This document shows, piece by piece, positions 8,658 to 18,417 of a stretch of DNA of 64,000 nucleotides. The notes below the pieces were generated by a model, which was not told the DNA's origin, ran no database searches, and saw only the letters and a list, made by a program, of their open reading frames with translations. How positions within the stretch are numbered: the stretch's first letter is position 1; each line of letters begins with the position of its first letter. The stretch is from an uncultured Rhodospirillales bacterium. GTDB taxonomy: Bacteria; Pseudomonadota; Alphaproteobacteria; Rhodospirillales; UBA2165. The position numbers and the translations under genes were made by a program. The stretch covers positions 2,435,364-2,499,363 of the forward strand of contig CAJXKD010000001.1 in assembly GCA_913055735.1 (NCBI GenBank). The letters are read 5' to 3'.

Positions 8658-9773
8658 ATGCGTCAAACAGCCATTCCCTGCGTCTGGATGCGGGGCGGGA
8701 CGTCTAAGGGGGCTTATTTTCTGGCAGACGATCTGCCCGCCGACGAGGATTTGCGGAACCGGATTTTGCTCTCCGTCATGGGATCGCCCGACGAACGGCA
8801 AATCGACGGTATGGGTGGCGCGACGTCGCTGACCAGTAAGGTTGCCATCGTCAGCCGCTCGGAGCGCGAGGGCGTCGATATCGAATACCGTTTCGTCCAG
8901 GTGGTTGTCGACGAGCCGCGCACCAGTGTGCTGCAGAACTGCGGAAATATCCTTGCCGGTGTTGGCCAGTTCGCCGTGGAGCAGGGGCTGGTCAAGGGCG
9001 GCGATCCGGAAACGACGCTGCGGCTCTATATGGTCAATAGCGACAGTCTGTGCGACGTCACCTTCCCGTCGCCGGGCGGCGTGCCGCAATATGACGGCGA
9101 CGCCATGATCGATGGCGTCCCGGGCGCCGCCGCGCCGGTGATGATCAATTTCCTCGATATGGCGGGCTCCATCTGCGGGTCATTGTTGCCGACGGGATCG
9201 GTGGTCGACGTGATTGACGGCGTTCCGGTGACCTGTATCGACAACGGCATGCCGGTGGTGCTCATCAACGCGCAGTCGCTGGGCCGGACCGGTTATGAAA
9301 GCCGCGACGAACTGAATGCGGATACGGAATTGAAGGAACGGATCGAATCGATCCGCTTGCAGGTCGGCCCCATGATGAGCTTGGGTGACGTCAAGGAGCA
9401 GACGGTCCCCAAGATGACCCTCGTGGCGCCGCCCCGCACCGGGGGTGCCATCTGTACCCGGTCCTTCATTCCGCATGATTGTCACGCCGCCATCGGCGTG
9501 TTCGCCGCGGTTTCCGTTGCCACCGGGTGTGCCCTTGAGGGGTCGGTGGCCTACGAACTTGCCGAACTTCCGGAAGGCAGTCGCAAGCTCGTGTCCGTTG
9601 AGCATCCGACCGGCGAGTTTTCGGTCGAGATGGAGATGGAGGGCGACAGCAAAAATCCCGTTATCAAGCGGGCGGCGCTGCTGCGCACCGCCCGCCGTTT
9701 GTTCGAGGGCCGTGTGTTGATCCCGGGCACCGTTTGGGACGGGCAGCAGGCGCGACCGTTGGCGGCGGAATAA
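8658..9773 (+). CDS. PrpF-family isomerase, 4-oxalomesaconate tautomerase type
   Basis: 371 aa of the PrpF/diaminopimelate-epimerase-like fold. Family hallmarks are CVWMRGGTSKGAYF near residue 9, the GMGGATSLTSKVAIV block, LQNCGNILAGVG and FIPHDCHAAIGVFAAV. Relatives such as GalD and LigU interconvert tautomers of 4-oxalomesaconate; PrpF itself isomerises methylaconitate. The next gene is a LigI-type pyrone-dicarboxylate lactonase (34-bp gap), whose product is 4-oxalomesaconate, so the tautomerase role is favoured. The start ATG 8658 follows GGAAGAGGACGGGCC. The gene sits in the LysR-linked region. Confidence 0.75.
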   Translation: MRQTAIPCVWMRGGTSKGAYFLADDLPADEDLRNRILLSVMGSPDERQIDGMGGATSLTSKVAIVSRSEREGVDIEYRFVQVVVDEPRTSVLQNCGNILAGVGQFAVEQGLVKGGDPETTLRLYMVNSDSLCDVTFPSPGGVPQYDGDAMIDGVPGAAAPVMINFLDMAGSICGSLLPTGSVVDVIDGVPVTCIDNGMPVVLINAQSLGRTGYESRDELNADTELKERIESIRLQVGPMMSLGDVKEQTVPKMTLVAPPRTGGAICTRSFIPHDCHAAIGVFAAVSVATGCALEGSVAYELAELPEGSRKLVSVEHPTGEFSVEMEMEGDSKNPVIKRAALLRTARRLFEGRVLIPGTVWDGQQARPLAAE

Positions 9774-9807
9774 ACTCAAGAAACTTTCGAGGACGAGACG
9801 CAACACT

Positions 9808-10692
9808 ATGAACGACTTCAAGCCCGACATCGTCGGCCCACATCCCAATCCCCGCAAACCTTCCTTCAAGATGCCGCCCAAGGCATGCGATGCACACTGC
9901 CACGTGTTCGGGCCCGGTGCCGTTTTCCCCTATGCGCCGGACCGGAGCTACACGCCGCCGGATGCGCCCAAGGAAGGCTTGATGGCGCTACACGACCATC
10001 TTGGAATTTCCCGCGCGGTGATTGTCCAGGCGAGTTGCCATGGCACCGATAACACCGCGACGCTGGATGCCATCGCCGCGTCGGACGGGCGCTATATGGG
10101 CGTCGCCATGGTCGACGACGATGTGACGGACGATGAGTTGCAGCGGTTACATGACGGCGGCATTCGCGGCATCCGGTTCAATTTCGTTCGTCACCTGGGC
10201 GGCGCGCCGGACCTTGACGTCTTCCATAATGTCGTCGAGCGGATCACGCTGCGTGGGTGGCACTTGGTGCTGCACCTCGATTCCCGCGACATAATCGATT
10301 ACGAGGATATGTTCCGCGCTTTGCCGTTGCCCATCGTCATCGATCATATGGGCCGCGTTGATGCCTCGAAAGGTGTCGATCAGGAGCCGTTCCAGGTCCT
10401 GCTCAAGTTTCTCGAGAACGACAATGTCTGGGTGAAGGTGAGCGGTTCGGAACGCATCACCAAACAAGGCGCGCCCTTTGCCGACTCGGTCAAGATCGCG
10501 GCGGCATTGGTTGCCGCGGCACCCGACCGGGCGCTGTGGGGCACCGACTGGCCGCACCCCAACATGGGGCCGGACGGCGCGCCGGATGACGGTCTGCTGG
10601 TGGAATTGGTGCCGCAAATTGCCGAGACCGAGGACCTTCGACAGAAGTTGCTCGTCGACAATCCAGCCCGGCTCTACGATTTCAGCGATTGA
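9808..10692 (+). CDS. Amidohydrolase, 2-pyrone-4,6-dicarboxylate lactonase type (LigI-like)
   Basis: 294 aa of the amidohydrolase superfamily. The H-x-H pair is H30/H32 in CDAHCHVFGP, a conserved VIDHMGRVD block is near 178-185, and D247 lies in LWGTDWPHPN; in LigI the aspartate at this place is catalytic and no tightly bound metal is required. The family hydrolyses 2-pyrone-4,6-dicarboxylate to 4-oxalomesaconate in 4,5-cleavage of protocatechuate/gallate. The upstream PrpF-family tautomerase would act on that product. The downstream neighbour is convergent. Family assignment is firm, exact substrate probable. Confidence 0.78.
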   Translation: MNDFKPDIVGPHPNPRKPSFKMPPKACDAHCHVFGPGAVFPYAPDRSYTPPDAPKEGLMALHDHLGISRAVIVQASCHGTDNTATLDAIAASDGRYMGVAMVDDDVTDDELQRLHDGGIRGIRFNFVRHLGGAPDLDVFHNVVERITLRGWHLVLHLDSRDIIDYEDMFRALPLPIVIDHMGRVDASKGVDQEPFQVLLKFLENDNVWVKVSGSERITKQGAPFADSVKIAAALVAAAPDRALWGTDWPHPNMGPDGAPDDGLLVELVPQIAETEDLRQKLLVDNPARLYDFSD

Positions 10693-10704
10693 TTATGTAA
10701 GCCT

Positions 10705-11739
10705 TTAGGCCGCCGAGGCTTTCTGCTCGTTGATGCGCGGGCTCTTGGCCATAGCGTCGGGGTCGGAATGAAGGTGGCATTCGACCGTTCCGCCATCCGC
10801 GGCCAGCGGCTGCGGCTGTGCCCATTGGCAGAGTTCCGTTGCGTGCGGGCAGCGCGGATGGAAGGCGCATCCCGACGGCGGGTTGAGGGGATTGGGGAAG
10901 CCGCGTCCCATGGCGATATTCGGCAGGCTATATTGCGGTTCCGGCGTCAGAACCGAATCCAGCAGCGCCTGGGTATAGGGATGACGCGGGTGGTCGAACA
11001 CTTGGTCGGCCATGCCGAATTCAATCAGCCGTCCCAAATACATCACCGCGACGCGCGTCGACATATGTTCGACGACCGCCAGGTTGTGACTGATGAACAC
11101 GTAGGTGAGGTTCAGTTCGTCGCGCAGCTCCTGCAGCAAATTCAAGATTTGAGCCTGCACCGATACGTCGAGAGCCGAGGTCGGTTCGTCGCAAACAAGG
11201 ATCTCCGGCTTCATGGCCAGGGCACGGGCGATGGCCACGCGTTGCCGCTGTCCGCCGGAAAGCTGGCTCGGATAGGAATAAAGCAAGCGCCGGGGCAGGC
11301 CGACGAGTTCCATGATTTCCTCGACCCGGGCCTTGCGCTCGGCCGGCGTGCCGATCTTATGCACGTCGAGAGGCAGAGAAATGATCTGCGCTAGGGTCTT
11401 GCGGGGATTCAGCGACGAATAGGGGTCCTGGAACACCGGCTGAATACGCCGCGCAACGTCTCGGCGGTCGACACTGCTGATGGGGACGCCTTCATACAGG
11501 ATATCTCCGGCGGTCGGTTCCAACAGGCCGAGCAGCATCTTGGCCAGCGTTGTCTTGCCACAGCCGGACTCGCCGACGACGGCGAGCACTTCGCCGCGTC
11601 GCACTTGCAGGCTGATGTCCTGAACCGCGCGCAAGGGGCGTTTCTCGGTGAACGGACCCCGGCCGATCATGAACGTCCGGCTGACGTCGCGGCATTCTAA
11701 GACATATTGGGAGGTGGGCGTTTGCGTCTGTTCGGTCAT
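10705..11739 (-). CDS. ABC transporter ATPase, dipeptide/oligopeptide type (DppF-like)
   Basis: An ATP-binding subunit with Walker [11 protein letters not shown]-loop [11 protein letters not shown], signature LSGGQRQRV and Walker [13 protein letters not shown], ending in the oligopeptide-transport C-terminal domain ([14 protein letters not shown]). The start is ATG 11739, which overlaps the stop of the preceding ATPase gene as ATGA; the longer frame from 11805 is unlikely. 344 aa is normal. It is the last gene of a permease-permease-ATPase-ATPase operon on the minus strand that has no binding-protein gene. Substrate unknown; the surrounding catabolic genes suggest an aromatic or peptide-like compound. 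Confidence 0.9.
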   Translation of the reverse strand: MTEQTQTPTSQYVLECRDVSRTFMIGRGPFTEKRPLRAVQDISLQVRRGEVLAVVGESGCGKTTLAKMLLGLLEPTAGDILYEGVPISSVDRRDVARRIQPVFQDPYSSLNPRKTLAQIISLPLDVHKIGTPAERKARVEEIMELVGLPRRLLYSYPSQLSGGQRQRVAIARALAMKPEILVCDEPTSALDVSVQAQILNLLQELRDELNLTYVFISHNLAVVEHMSTRVAVMYLGRLIEFGMADQVFDHPRHPYTQALLDSVLTPEPQYSLPNIAMGRGFPNPLNPPSGCAFHPRCPHATELCQWAQPQPLAADGGTVECHLHSDPDAMAKSPRINEQKASAA

Positions 11740-12782
11740 TCGGCCACCGCCGCGTTGGGCGCCTTCTTGATATGATTCACCGTTTCTTCGGGCGTCAGGA
11801 CGCATCTGTACCCGTGTTGATCGCCGCCTGTCTCGAGATCGATCTCGCCGTCGGTGCAGGCTTCCCGTGCATAAGAACAGCGGTTACGGAACAGGCACCC
11901 TTCCTGTTCGCCGATCAGGGCTGGCACGATGCCCGGTATGGAGCCCAATTGCGAGCCGCGCACGGTCTTTCCGGGGATGGGAATGCATTCCAGCAACCCT
12001 TGGGTATAGGGATGCATTGGCGCCGAAAAGACCTGTTCGGCGTTGCCCGTTTCCACGACGAGGCCCGCATACATGACGGCCACCCGGTCGGCGATACGCG
12101 CGACGACGCCGAGATCATGGGTGATAAAGATGAGGCCCATGTGGAATTCGTCCTGCAACTCCTTCAGCAGATTGAGGATTTGCGCCTGGATGGTGACATC
12201 GAGCGCGGTGGTGGGCTCATCGGCAATGACCAGAGCAGGGTCGCACATGAGGGTCATGGCGATCATCACCCGTTGACGCAGACCGCCGGACAATTGGTGA
12301 GGATATTGGCCTAGCCGGCTTGCGGCGGCCGTGATGCCGACTTTCTCCAGAAGATAGATGGCACGTTCGCGGGCTTCCTTGCGGCCGCCTTTGCCGTGCC
12401 GGATATATACCTCCTCCATCTGGTTGCCGATGGTGTAAACCGGGTTGAGGGAGGTCATCGGATCCTGAAAGATCATGCCGATGCGGTCGCCCCGTAGATC
12501 GGCGAACTGCCTGTCGGTGACGGACAGCAGGTCGCGTCCCTCCAGCGTCAGTTTGTCCGCCGTCATCGTCGCGCTGCGCGGCAGCAGGCCCATCACCGCG
12601 AGTGAGGTAATGGACTTTCCGCAGCCGGACTCACCGACGATGCAGAGGGTTTCGCCCCGATCGACATGGAAATCGACATCCGTAACGGCGTGCAACGTTC
12701 CCGCCGGCACTTTGATACGGACGTTGAGGTTGCGCACATCGAGAACGTGATCCGATGTGTTCTTGGGCGTGTTTCCTTCCAC
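11736..12782 (-). CDS. ABC transporter ATPase, dipeptide/oligopeptide type (DppD-like)
   Basis: 348 aa with Walker [10 protein letters not shown], signature [13 protein letters not shown], Walker [13 protein letters not shown] and the oligopeptide C-terminal region with its cysteines ([14 protein letters not shown]), a possible metal-binding motif in this family. The GTG start at 12782 shares one base with the TAG stop of the permease upstream (TAGTG), so translation is probably coupled. It pairs with the ATPase at 10705-11739. Both motifs and order (B-C-D-F) match Dpp/Opp importers. Confidence 0.92.
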   Translation of the reverse strand: MEGNTPKNTSDHVLDVRNLNVRIKVPAGTLHAVTDVDFHVDRGETLCIVGESGCGKSITSLAVMGLLPRSATMTADKLTLEGRDLLSVTDRQFADLRGDRIGMIFQDPMTSLNPVYTIGNQMEEVYIRHGKGGRKEARERAIYLLEKVGITAAASRLGQYPHQLSGGLRQRVMIAMTLMCDPALVIADEPTTALDVTIQAQILNLLKELQDEFHMGLIFITHDLGVVARIADRVAVMYAGLVVETGNAEQVFSAPMHPYTQGLLECIPIPGKTVRGSQLGSIPGIVPALIGEQEGCLFRNRCSYAREACTDGEIDLETGGDQHGYRCVLTPEETVNHIKKAPNAAVAE

Positions 12783-13714
12783 TAGTTCCGGCCCTCCGGC
12801 GCGGTGATATCGCGGATGCCGTCACCCATCATATTGATGGACAGAACCAGGAAGAAAATGGCTAGTCCCGGAATGGTAATCAGATACGGCTTGAAGAACA
12901 TGTACTGCCGGCCTTCGTTGACCAATAGGCCCCAGGACGGGGTCGGCGGCTGGACACCGAGGCCGAAGAAGGACAGTACGGCCTCGACCAGGATCGCGAG
13001 CGCCATTTCCAGGCTGGCGATGACGATGATCTGGTTGAGGATGTTGGGGAGCACTTCTCTCAGAATAATGCGGGTTTTCGAGCACCCCACGGCTTCCGCC
13101 GCCGTGACGAAATCGTTGGATCGGATTTGCTGGGTGGCGGCGCGGGTGACCACGGCGTAACGGTCCCAGAACAGGGCGGCCATGACCAGGATCAGCACGG
13201 GGATCGATCCGCCGAACACGGACACGACCGAGAGCGCCACGAGCAGCGGCGGCAGGGCGAGTTTGCAGTTGATCAGATACATGATCACCGCATCCACGCG
13301 CCCGCCGAAATACCCGCCGATCATCCCGAGCGTCGAGCCGATGACGCCGGCAAGCGTGGCGGCGAGAACGCCGATGGTCAGTGAAATCTGTGTGCCGTAG
13401 ATCACGCGGCTCAACAGATCGCGGCCGAGCGCATCCGTTCCGAACGGGTGGGTCCAGGTACCGCCTTTGCCCCAGATGGGGTTGATCAGTTTGCGTGTCA
13501 GTTCCTGATCATAGGGGTCGAAGGGCGCGATCAGGGGGGCGAACAGCGCGCAAATTACGGCAATCAGCACGACGGTGCCGCCGATGATCAAACCGAGATG
13601 GCGCCGCGCCCGCCGCCGCATGACGGCACCGGGAGAGGGCGCATCGACTTCGAAATCGTCGGCCGAGGCGCCGTTCCAGGTGGCAGTCGCTTTCGCTGTG
13701 TCGTTGGGGGCCAT
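12782..13714 (-). CDS. ABC transporter permease (DppC-like)
   Basis: 310 aa. A cytoplasmic N-terminus is followed by a first membrane segment (LIIGGTVVLIAVICALFAPL, about 42-61), then the DppC-type periplasmic loop with HPFGTDALGRDLLSRV, and five further hydrophobic stretches. The EAA loop appears as AAEAVGCSKTRIILREVLPN. It follows the DppB-like permease by 8 bp and overlaps the first ATPase by one base. It would form the membrane channel with DppB. Confidence 0.92.
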   Translation of the reverse strand: MAPNDTAKATATWNGASADDFEVDAPSPGAVMRRRARRHLGLIIGGTVVLIAVICALFAPLIAPFDPYDQELTRKLINPIWGKGGTWTHPFGTDALGRDLLSRVIYGTQISLTIGVLAATLAGVIGSTLGMIGGYFGGRVDAVIMYLINCKLALPPLLVALSVVSVFGGSIPVLILVMAALFWDRYAVVTRAATQQIRSNDFVTAAEAVGCSKTRIILREVLPNILNQIIVIASLEMALAILVEAVLSFFGLGVQPPTPSWGLLVNEGRQYMFFKPYLITIPGLAIFFLVLSINMMGDGIRDITAPEGRN

Positions 13715-13722
13715 GGCGGTTC

Positions 13723-14640
13723 CTAATGCAGTCTGATGCGCGGATCCAATTGCGCATTGATCAGATCCGATAACAGAGTAAGACCGATATAGACGACCGA
13801 GATGAAGACGACGATCGATTGCACCACCGGGAAATCCTGCCGTTGAATGGATTCAAGGGCGAGGTAGCCGATCCCGTTGAGCGCAAAAATTGATTCGACG
13901 ATAAACGAGCCCCCGAGCAGAAAGCCGAAAGCGACCGCGGCCAAGGAAACAACCGGCAGTATGGCGTTGCGGAGACCATGTTTCCAGAGAACGACCGCGG
14001 GGCTCAGCCCTTTGGCGCGGGCCGTCCGGATATAGTCGGATTCCAGTACGTCGAGCATACCGGTACGCGTCAAACGCATGAATTGCGGCATAGCGAATGT
14101 CGACAGCGTGATTGTCGGTAGGATGAAGTGCCGCCAGGTGTCCGTGCCGGAAATGGGTGTCCAGCGTAAGAGGACGCCGAATACCCAAATGAGTATGAGG
14201 GCGAACCAGAAATTGGGAATCGCTTGCCCGAACACCGCGATCGACAATGCGGACCGGTCGATCCAGGTATTTTGTTTCATCGCCGCCAGCACGCCCAACG
14301 GCAGCGCGATGATCAATGACAGGAGGAGCGAATAGCACGCGACCTGAATGGTCGTGCCGATGCGGTCCGTGATCAGCTCGATCACCGGTTCCTTGGTAAA
14401 CAGCGACTGACCCAAGTCGCCCTGTAGCGCCTTGGTAACCCAGTCGAAATATTGGATATGAAAGGGGCGGTCGAGACCATAGGCCTTGGCGGTCTCGGCG
14501 ATTTGTGCTGGCGACGCGTCTTCACCGGCAAGGGATTCGGCCAAGTTCCCCGACAAGCGGAGCAAGCTAAAGCCGATCACCGAAACGGTGATCGCAACAA
14601 GCAAGGAAATCGCTAGACGGCGAAGCAGAAAATAGCCCAC
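13723..14640 (-). CDS. ABC transporter permease (DppB-like)
   Basis: A DppB/OppB inner-membrane permease with six predicted segments and the family blocks YGLDRPFHIQYFDWV and the EAA loop DYIRTARAKGLSPAVVLWKHGLRNA. I place the start at GTG 14640 (305 aa), because GGGAGG lies six bases upstream (within GGGAGGCGAC), rather than at 14661. It is the first gene of the four-gene transporter operon. The usual DppA-like binding protein is missing upstream; the gene there encodes an arylsulfotransferase-like protein. Confidence 0.92.
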   Translation of the reverse strand: MGYFLLRRLAISLLVAITVSVIGFSLLRLSGNLAESLAGEDASPAQIAETAKAYGLDRPFHIQYFDWVTKALQGDLGQSLFTKEPVIELITDRIGTTIQVACYSLLLSLIIALPLGVLAAMKQNTWIDRSALSIAVFGQAIPNFWFALILIWVFGVLLRWTPISGTDTWRHFILPTITLSTFAMPQFMRLTRTGMLDVLESDYIRTARAKGLSPAVVLWKHGLRNAILPVVSLAAVAFGFLLGGSFIVESIFALNGIGYLALESIQRQDFPVVQSIVVFISVVYIGLTLLSDLINAQLDPRIRLH

Positions 14641-14881
14641 ACGTCGCCTCCCACAGTCCAAATTGGCGCTTTGCGCTCTCGTTCGCGGCGCATATTAGCC
14701 TTCCTCCGACCCACGTTAAAGACGGCGGGCGATTTTTCGCATTGTTCTTGCCGTCGAGCGGAGGAATTCAGTCAACCGAAATTGCCAGGCAATATCAATC
14801 ACGAATATTAGAACAAACGGATGCCAGAGGGAGGTTGCCCGTCAGGCGGTCTCGCCGGTGCTCCTTGGTTCCGCTGAGCGG

Positions 14882-15946
14882 TTATTGAGAAAGGCGGCGC
14901 TGAATTTCTGGTGAGCTGGCCGTATAGCGATAGGCGCGAAACGTCCAATTCATCTTGCCGACTTCCGGATTGTCGGTGTGATAGGGGTTCGAGTATTCCC
15001 AGACGGTCTCGCCTTCAGGGGTCACTTCGAACAATCGCCCGTAGGCGCCTTCGCAAATGAACGTATTGCCGTTCTCCAGACGCTGTGCGCCGGAAATATG
15101 GGAACTCCAGAAATCGAGCGCGCGCGGCGCCTTATACTCCCATTTCACCTTTCGGGTGCGCGGGTTGAATTCCAAAACCCGCGAATAGGAGTGGTGGCCC
15201 GGCGAATAGAAGCCGTTCGCAAAGAGCAGGATGTTGCGGTTGGGCAGCACCTTGCAATCGTGCTGGCCGCCCCAGCCGTCGTCGCGCATTTCCCACTTCA
15301 CTTTGCGTGTCTTTTTATCGATCACCATGATGGTGTTGAGAATGCGGAAGCTGACCAGAATGTCGCCGTTCTTCATTGGGAAAATCGTGTTGGCGTGGGC
15401 GAACTCCTCGCGGCTGTACATTTCGACGATTGGGTAATCCTCGATTTTCAACTCGCTGGTTCGCCATTCCCAGACGACCTCGCCGGCCGGGTTCACTTCA
15501 CGGATCACGTCGGCATATATATGGCCGTCTTCGCATTCGCTCCCCGGCCGTCCGCCCTTGACCCGTTTGGCGTCCTTTTTGGTCATGGCCTCCCAGGCGA
15601 GATAAATGGTGTTGCCGTTGGGAAGGCGGCGCGCATCGTGATGCTGGTTGACATCGACATGCTCCCAGACCACGCGGCCCTTCCAATCGTACTCACGGAG
15701 CAGACCGGCCTTGCCGGCTTTGAGCGGCGCGCCACCATCTGCCCATTGGCAGACGAAAAGATTTCCATTGGGCAATAGCATCGCGTGGTTGATGCCGCCT
15801 TGGCCAATGTTCCATCGCTTGGCGACCTTGCCGTTCATGTCGACGAGATAGGCGCGCTCATGGCGGATCGGGCAGAACAAGGTAAAGCCTTTTTGGGCTT
15901 TGGATTTCTTATAAATGGAAAGGCCAGGTGGCGGTGTAACCGGCAT
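14882..15946 (-). CDS. Arylsulfotransferase (ASST)-family beta-propeller, no signal peptide
   Basis: 354 aa built from repeats around a PNGN core: MLLPNGNLFVCQW, RRLPNGNTIYLAW, PMKNGDILVSF, VLPNRNILLFANG and RLENGNTFICEG, with interleaved VVWEH/VVWEW/VKWEM/VKWEY strands. This is the six-bladed propeller of the ASST/PQQ-like group. Classical arylsulfate sulfotransferases are periplasmic and use a catalytic histidine. Candidate histidines here lie in INHAMLL, QHHDARRL, EFAHANTI and GQHDCKV. No export signal is seen, which is unusual. It lies 220 bp upstream of the dpp genes and divergent from the LigJ-type gene. Enzymatic role unproven. Confidence 0.65.
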   Translation of the reverse strand: MPVTPPPGLSIYKKSKAQKGFTLFCPIRHERAYLVDMNGKVAKRWNIGQGGINHAMLLPNGNLFVCQWADGGAPLKAGKAGLLREYDWKGRVVWEHVDVNQHHDARRLPNGNTIYLAWEAMTKKDAKRVKGGRPGSECEDGHIYADVIREVNPAGEVVWEWRTSELKIEDYPIVEMYSREEFAHANTIFPMKNGDILVSFRILNTIMVIDKKTRKVKWEMRDDGWGGQHDCKVLPNRNILLFANGFYSPGHHSYSRVLEFNPRTRKVKWEYKAPRALDFWSSHISGAQRLENGNTFICEGAYGRLFEVTPEGETVWEYSNPYHTDNPEVGKMNWTFRAYRYTASSPEIQRRLSQ

Positions 15947-16256
15947 GATGTGCTCCCCGAATTCGGCTTATTGGTTGTGTCTAATAGACCTTTTGGCAGA
16001 TTGCGGACAGATGGACAACTGTTGACGGAAACCGCCTTTATCGCGCTTGACCCCTGTCACTATTCCGGCGACACTCGACGCCATAAATATCCCATCGTTA
16101 GGGGTAACAAACTGTTTTACTTGAACAATTTTTAGTTGTTCTGCGTCCGAAGAGGCCGGTCAGGCCCGCGTGGGCAAGGTATGCGGGGGAGCTGTCGCTA
16201 GACGACGATAGCGTCCCATGACAACGGCAAACAGGTGACCAAATAGGGAGGGAGCC
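15947..16256. other. Divergent intergenic region, 310 bp
   Basis: No gene is seen. The stretch must hold the promoters for the ASST-like gene (left) and the LigJ-type gene (right). Small dyads are present: CAAC-T-GTTG at 16016-16024 and GAACAA/TTGTTC at 16123-16141 around a T-rich spacer. A good SD (GGGAGGGAG) precedes ATG 16257. No operator can be assigned. Confidence 0.5.
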
Positions 16257-17300
16257 ATGATCATCGACAGTCATGCGCATGTAAGCGCACCGGCGGAACT
16301 TTGGGCCTATAAGGCGGTTCTTTTGGCGTCACGCGGCAGCCATGGTCGCGGCAAGGTCAATGTTAGCGACGATCAAATCCGCGAGGCGGTGGAAAACCAT
16401 GCCGAGATCGGCATCTACAGCCACATGGACTATATCGATCACGTGAAGACCGACCTGCAGGCGATCAGCCCGCGGCCTTTCCAGATGATGCATTCGGAGA
16501 AGCCGCACAGGGTCGTTCAGTGGTTCTGCGAAGAAGTAAACAACATGATTTATCGGGAAACGCAGATGTATCCCGACCGCTTCTTCGGGGTTTGCGGTTT
16601 GCCGCAGATGGCGGGCGAGCCCGTCGACCTTGCCATCAAGGAGTTGGAGCGGTGCGTGACCGAGTTGGATTTCAAGGGCTGCCTGCTGAATCCCGATCCC
16701 TATGAAAATTCAGGCGTGCAGCCGCCGGCCATGGGCGACCGCTATTGGTACCCGCTTTATGAAAAACTCTGCGAGTTGGACGTTCCCGCGCATATCCACG
16801 GCACCGGCTCCATCGCCGAACGCGAACCCTATTCACTTCACTTCATCAACGAGGAAACCACGGCCGTCTTCGGCCTCGTGAACTCGCAAGTATTGGATGA
16901 TTTCCCCGATCTCAAGATCATCGTGTCGCACGGTGGCGGGGCCATCCCTTATCAGTTGGGCCGCTTCGAAGCAGGCTCCGTTCGTCGGGCGGCGGGCGAT
17001 GAATCCAAGCTGTTCTCGGCGCGGATGAAAAAACTCTATTACGATACGGTTCTCTATACCCAGGATGCCATCGAGCTGTTGGTTAAGACGGTCGGCCCGG
17101 ATCGATGTCTGTTCGGCGCCGAATGCCCGGGCGTTGGGTCGCAGGTTCATCCTCACACTGGCCGTCCCTTGGACGATGTCGCCCCGTCGGTACAGGCCAT
17201 CGACTTCATCAGCGACGAAGACAAGCGGAAGATACTGAGCCAGAACGCGATCGATCTGTTCAAACTCGACGTCAAGGCGCAAGCCGCCGCGGCTGAGTAA
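16257..17300 (+). CDS. Amidohydrolase, 4-oxalomesaconate hydratase type (LigJ-like)
   Basis: 347 aa. Metal-ligand candidates are H6/H8 in IDSHAHVS, H181 in AHIHG and H225 in VSHGGGAIPY. At the fourth position, where most members have aspartate, it has glutamate E289 (LFGAECPG), as LigJ does. Other LigJ-like blocks are ELERCVTELDFKGCLLNPDP and DRYWYPLYEKLCELDVPAHI. LigJ adds water to 4-oxalomesaconate to give 4-carboxy-4-hydroxy-2-oxoadipate, the substrate of the LigK-type aldolase found two genes downstream. SD and ATG are clear. A terminator follows. Confidence 0.78.
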   Translation: MIIDSHAHVSAPAELWAYKAVLLASRGSHGRGKVNVSDDQIREAVENHAEIGIYSHMDYIDHVKTDLQAISPRPFQMMHSEKPHRVVQWFCEEVNNMIYRETQMYPDRFFGVCGLPQMAGEPVDLAIKELERCVTELDFKGCLLNPDPYENSGVQPPAMGDRYWYPLYEKLCELDVPAHIHGTGSIAEREPYSLHFINEETTAVFGLVNSQVLDDFPDLKIIVSHGGGAIPYQLGRFEAGSVRRAAGDESKLFSARMKKLYYDTVLYTQDAIELLVKTVGPDRCLFGAECPGVGSQVHPHTGRPLDDVAPSVQAIDFISDEDKRKILSQNAIDLFKLDVKAQAAAAE

Positions 17301-17307
17301 CGGATAA

Positions 17308-17340
17308 GGGCGCGGCAGTCCACGCCGCGCCCGTTACTTT
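17308..17340 (+). terminator. Terminator after LigJ-type gene
   Basis: A perfect 9-bp stem, GGGCGCGGC (17308-17316) with GCCGCGCCC (17324-17332) and a 7-nt loop, is followed by GTTACTTTT. It separates the LigJ-type gene from the decarboxylase gene, which therefore may have its own promoter in 17341-17411. Confidence 0.65.
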
Positions 17341-17411
17341 TCCTGCCTGCGGTTTATCGGCAAGGCCTTGAATTATTTCATAAATACAATGCGGAGCAGA
17401 CAGTTAGTCCC

Positions 17412-18389
17412 ATGACCGTCATCGATGTCCATACCCACATGCTCAATGAGGAGTGGCTGAAACGCATCCTTCAGCACGGCGGCCGCTACACGGAACAGGA
17501 AATCGGTGGCAACCGGATGATCGTTGCCGACGGTGCGCCTTTCATGACGCTGACCGACCCCATGTTCGACTATGCGCAGCGCATCAAGGATATGGACGCG
17601 GCCGGGGTCGATATCGCCATCGTCTCTTTGACGTGTCCGTCCGCTTATTGGGGGGGCGAGGAAATCAGCATCGGCACGGCCCGCATGATGAACGACGATA
17701 TGGCGGCGCAACAGAAGGCCTATCCCGACCGTATCCGCTTTTTCGCGACCCTGCCGTGGCAATACCCGCAAGCGGCGGTTGCCGAGCTTGAGCGGGCGGT
17801 GTCCATCGGCGCGGTGGGCGTGTTCGTCGCCGCGAATATCAACAACATGTCGTTGACCGATCCGACCCTCAAACCGATCTGGGATGCCATCGACGAAAAG
17901 GCGTTGCCGGTTCTGATCCATCCGACGGCGCCTCCCGGCGTCGGTGATATGGACATGGGCCGCTATAATCTCGTGGCCTCCGTTGGCTTCATGTATGACA
18001 CGTCGCTGGCGGTGTCGCGGATGATTTTCGATGGCTTTTTCGATCGCTATCAGAAACTCAAGATCATTGCCGCGCACGCGGGCGGCACACTGCCCTATCT
18101 CGTTGGCCGGCTCGATTTCTGCTACGAAAATATGCCGCCTTGCCGCGAGGTGATCTCCAAGCCGCCGAGCACTTATTTCGACCGTTTCTACTACGATTCT
18201 GTCACCTTCACCCAGGAGGCGCTTGATCTGTGTGTTCATGTCGGCGGGGCGGGTAATGTGCTGTTCGGTTCAGATTATCCGCACAACATCGGTGACATGA
18301 AGGGGTGCTTGTCGCGGGTAGATGCGCTTGCGCCCGATGTCCGCGATGCCGTGCGCAACAAGAACGCCGAACGTATCTTCAATCTTTAA
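17412..18389 (+). CDS. Amidohydrolase, ACMSD-type decarboxylase
   Basis: 325 aa of the 2-amino-3-carboxymuconate-6-semialdehyde decarboxylase group. Zinc-ligand candidates are H7/H9 (VIDVHTHM), H170 (VLIHPTAPP) and D288 (LFGSDYPHN), with the catalytic-type H222 (AAHAGGTLPY). Family members remove a carboxyl group from aromatic or muconate-type acids. It precedes the RraA/LigK-type gene by 28 bp, so the two are co-transcribed. It could decarboxylate an aromatic acid feeding this region, or serve the 3-hydroxyanthranilate route suggested by the dioxygenase at 57.2 kb. The substrate is not fixed by sequence. Confidence 0.75.
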   Translation: MTVIDVHTHMLNEEWLKRILQHGGRYTEQEIGGNRMIVADGAPFMTLTDPMFDYAQRIKDMDAAGVDIAIVSLTCPSAYWGGEEISIGTARMMNDDMAAQQKAYPDRIRFFATLPWQYPQAAVAELERAVSIGAVGVFVAANINNMSLTDPTLKPIWDAIDEKALPVLIHPTAPPGVGDMDMGRYNLVASVGFMYDTSLAVSRMIFDGFFDRYQKLKIIAAHAGGTLPYLVGRLDFCYENMPPCREVISKPPSTYFDRFYYDSVTFTQEALDLCVHVGGAGNVLFGSDYPHNIGDMKGCLSRVDALAPDVRDAVRNKNAERIFNL

Positions 18390-18417
18390 CGATCGACGCA
18401 AGGGAGGAGAACGCATC

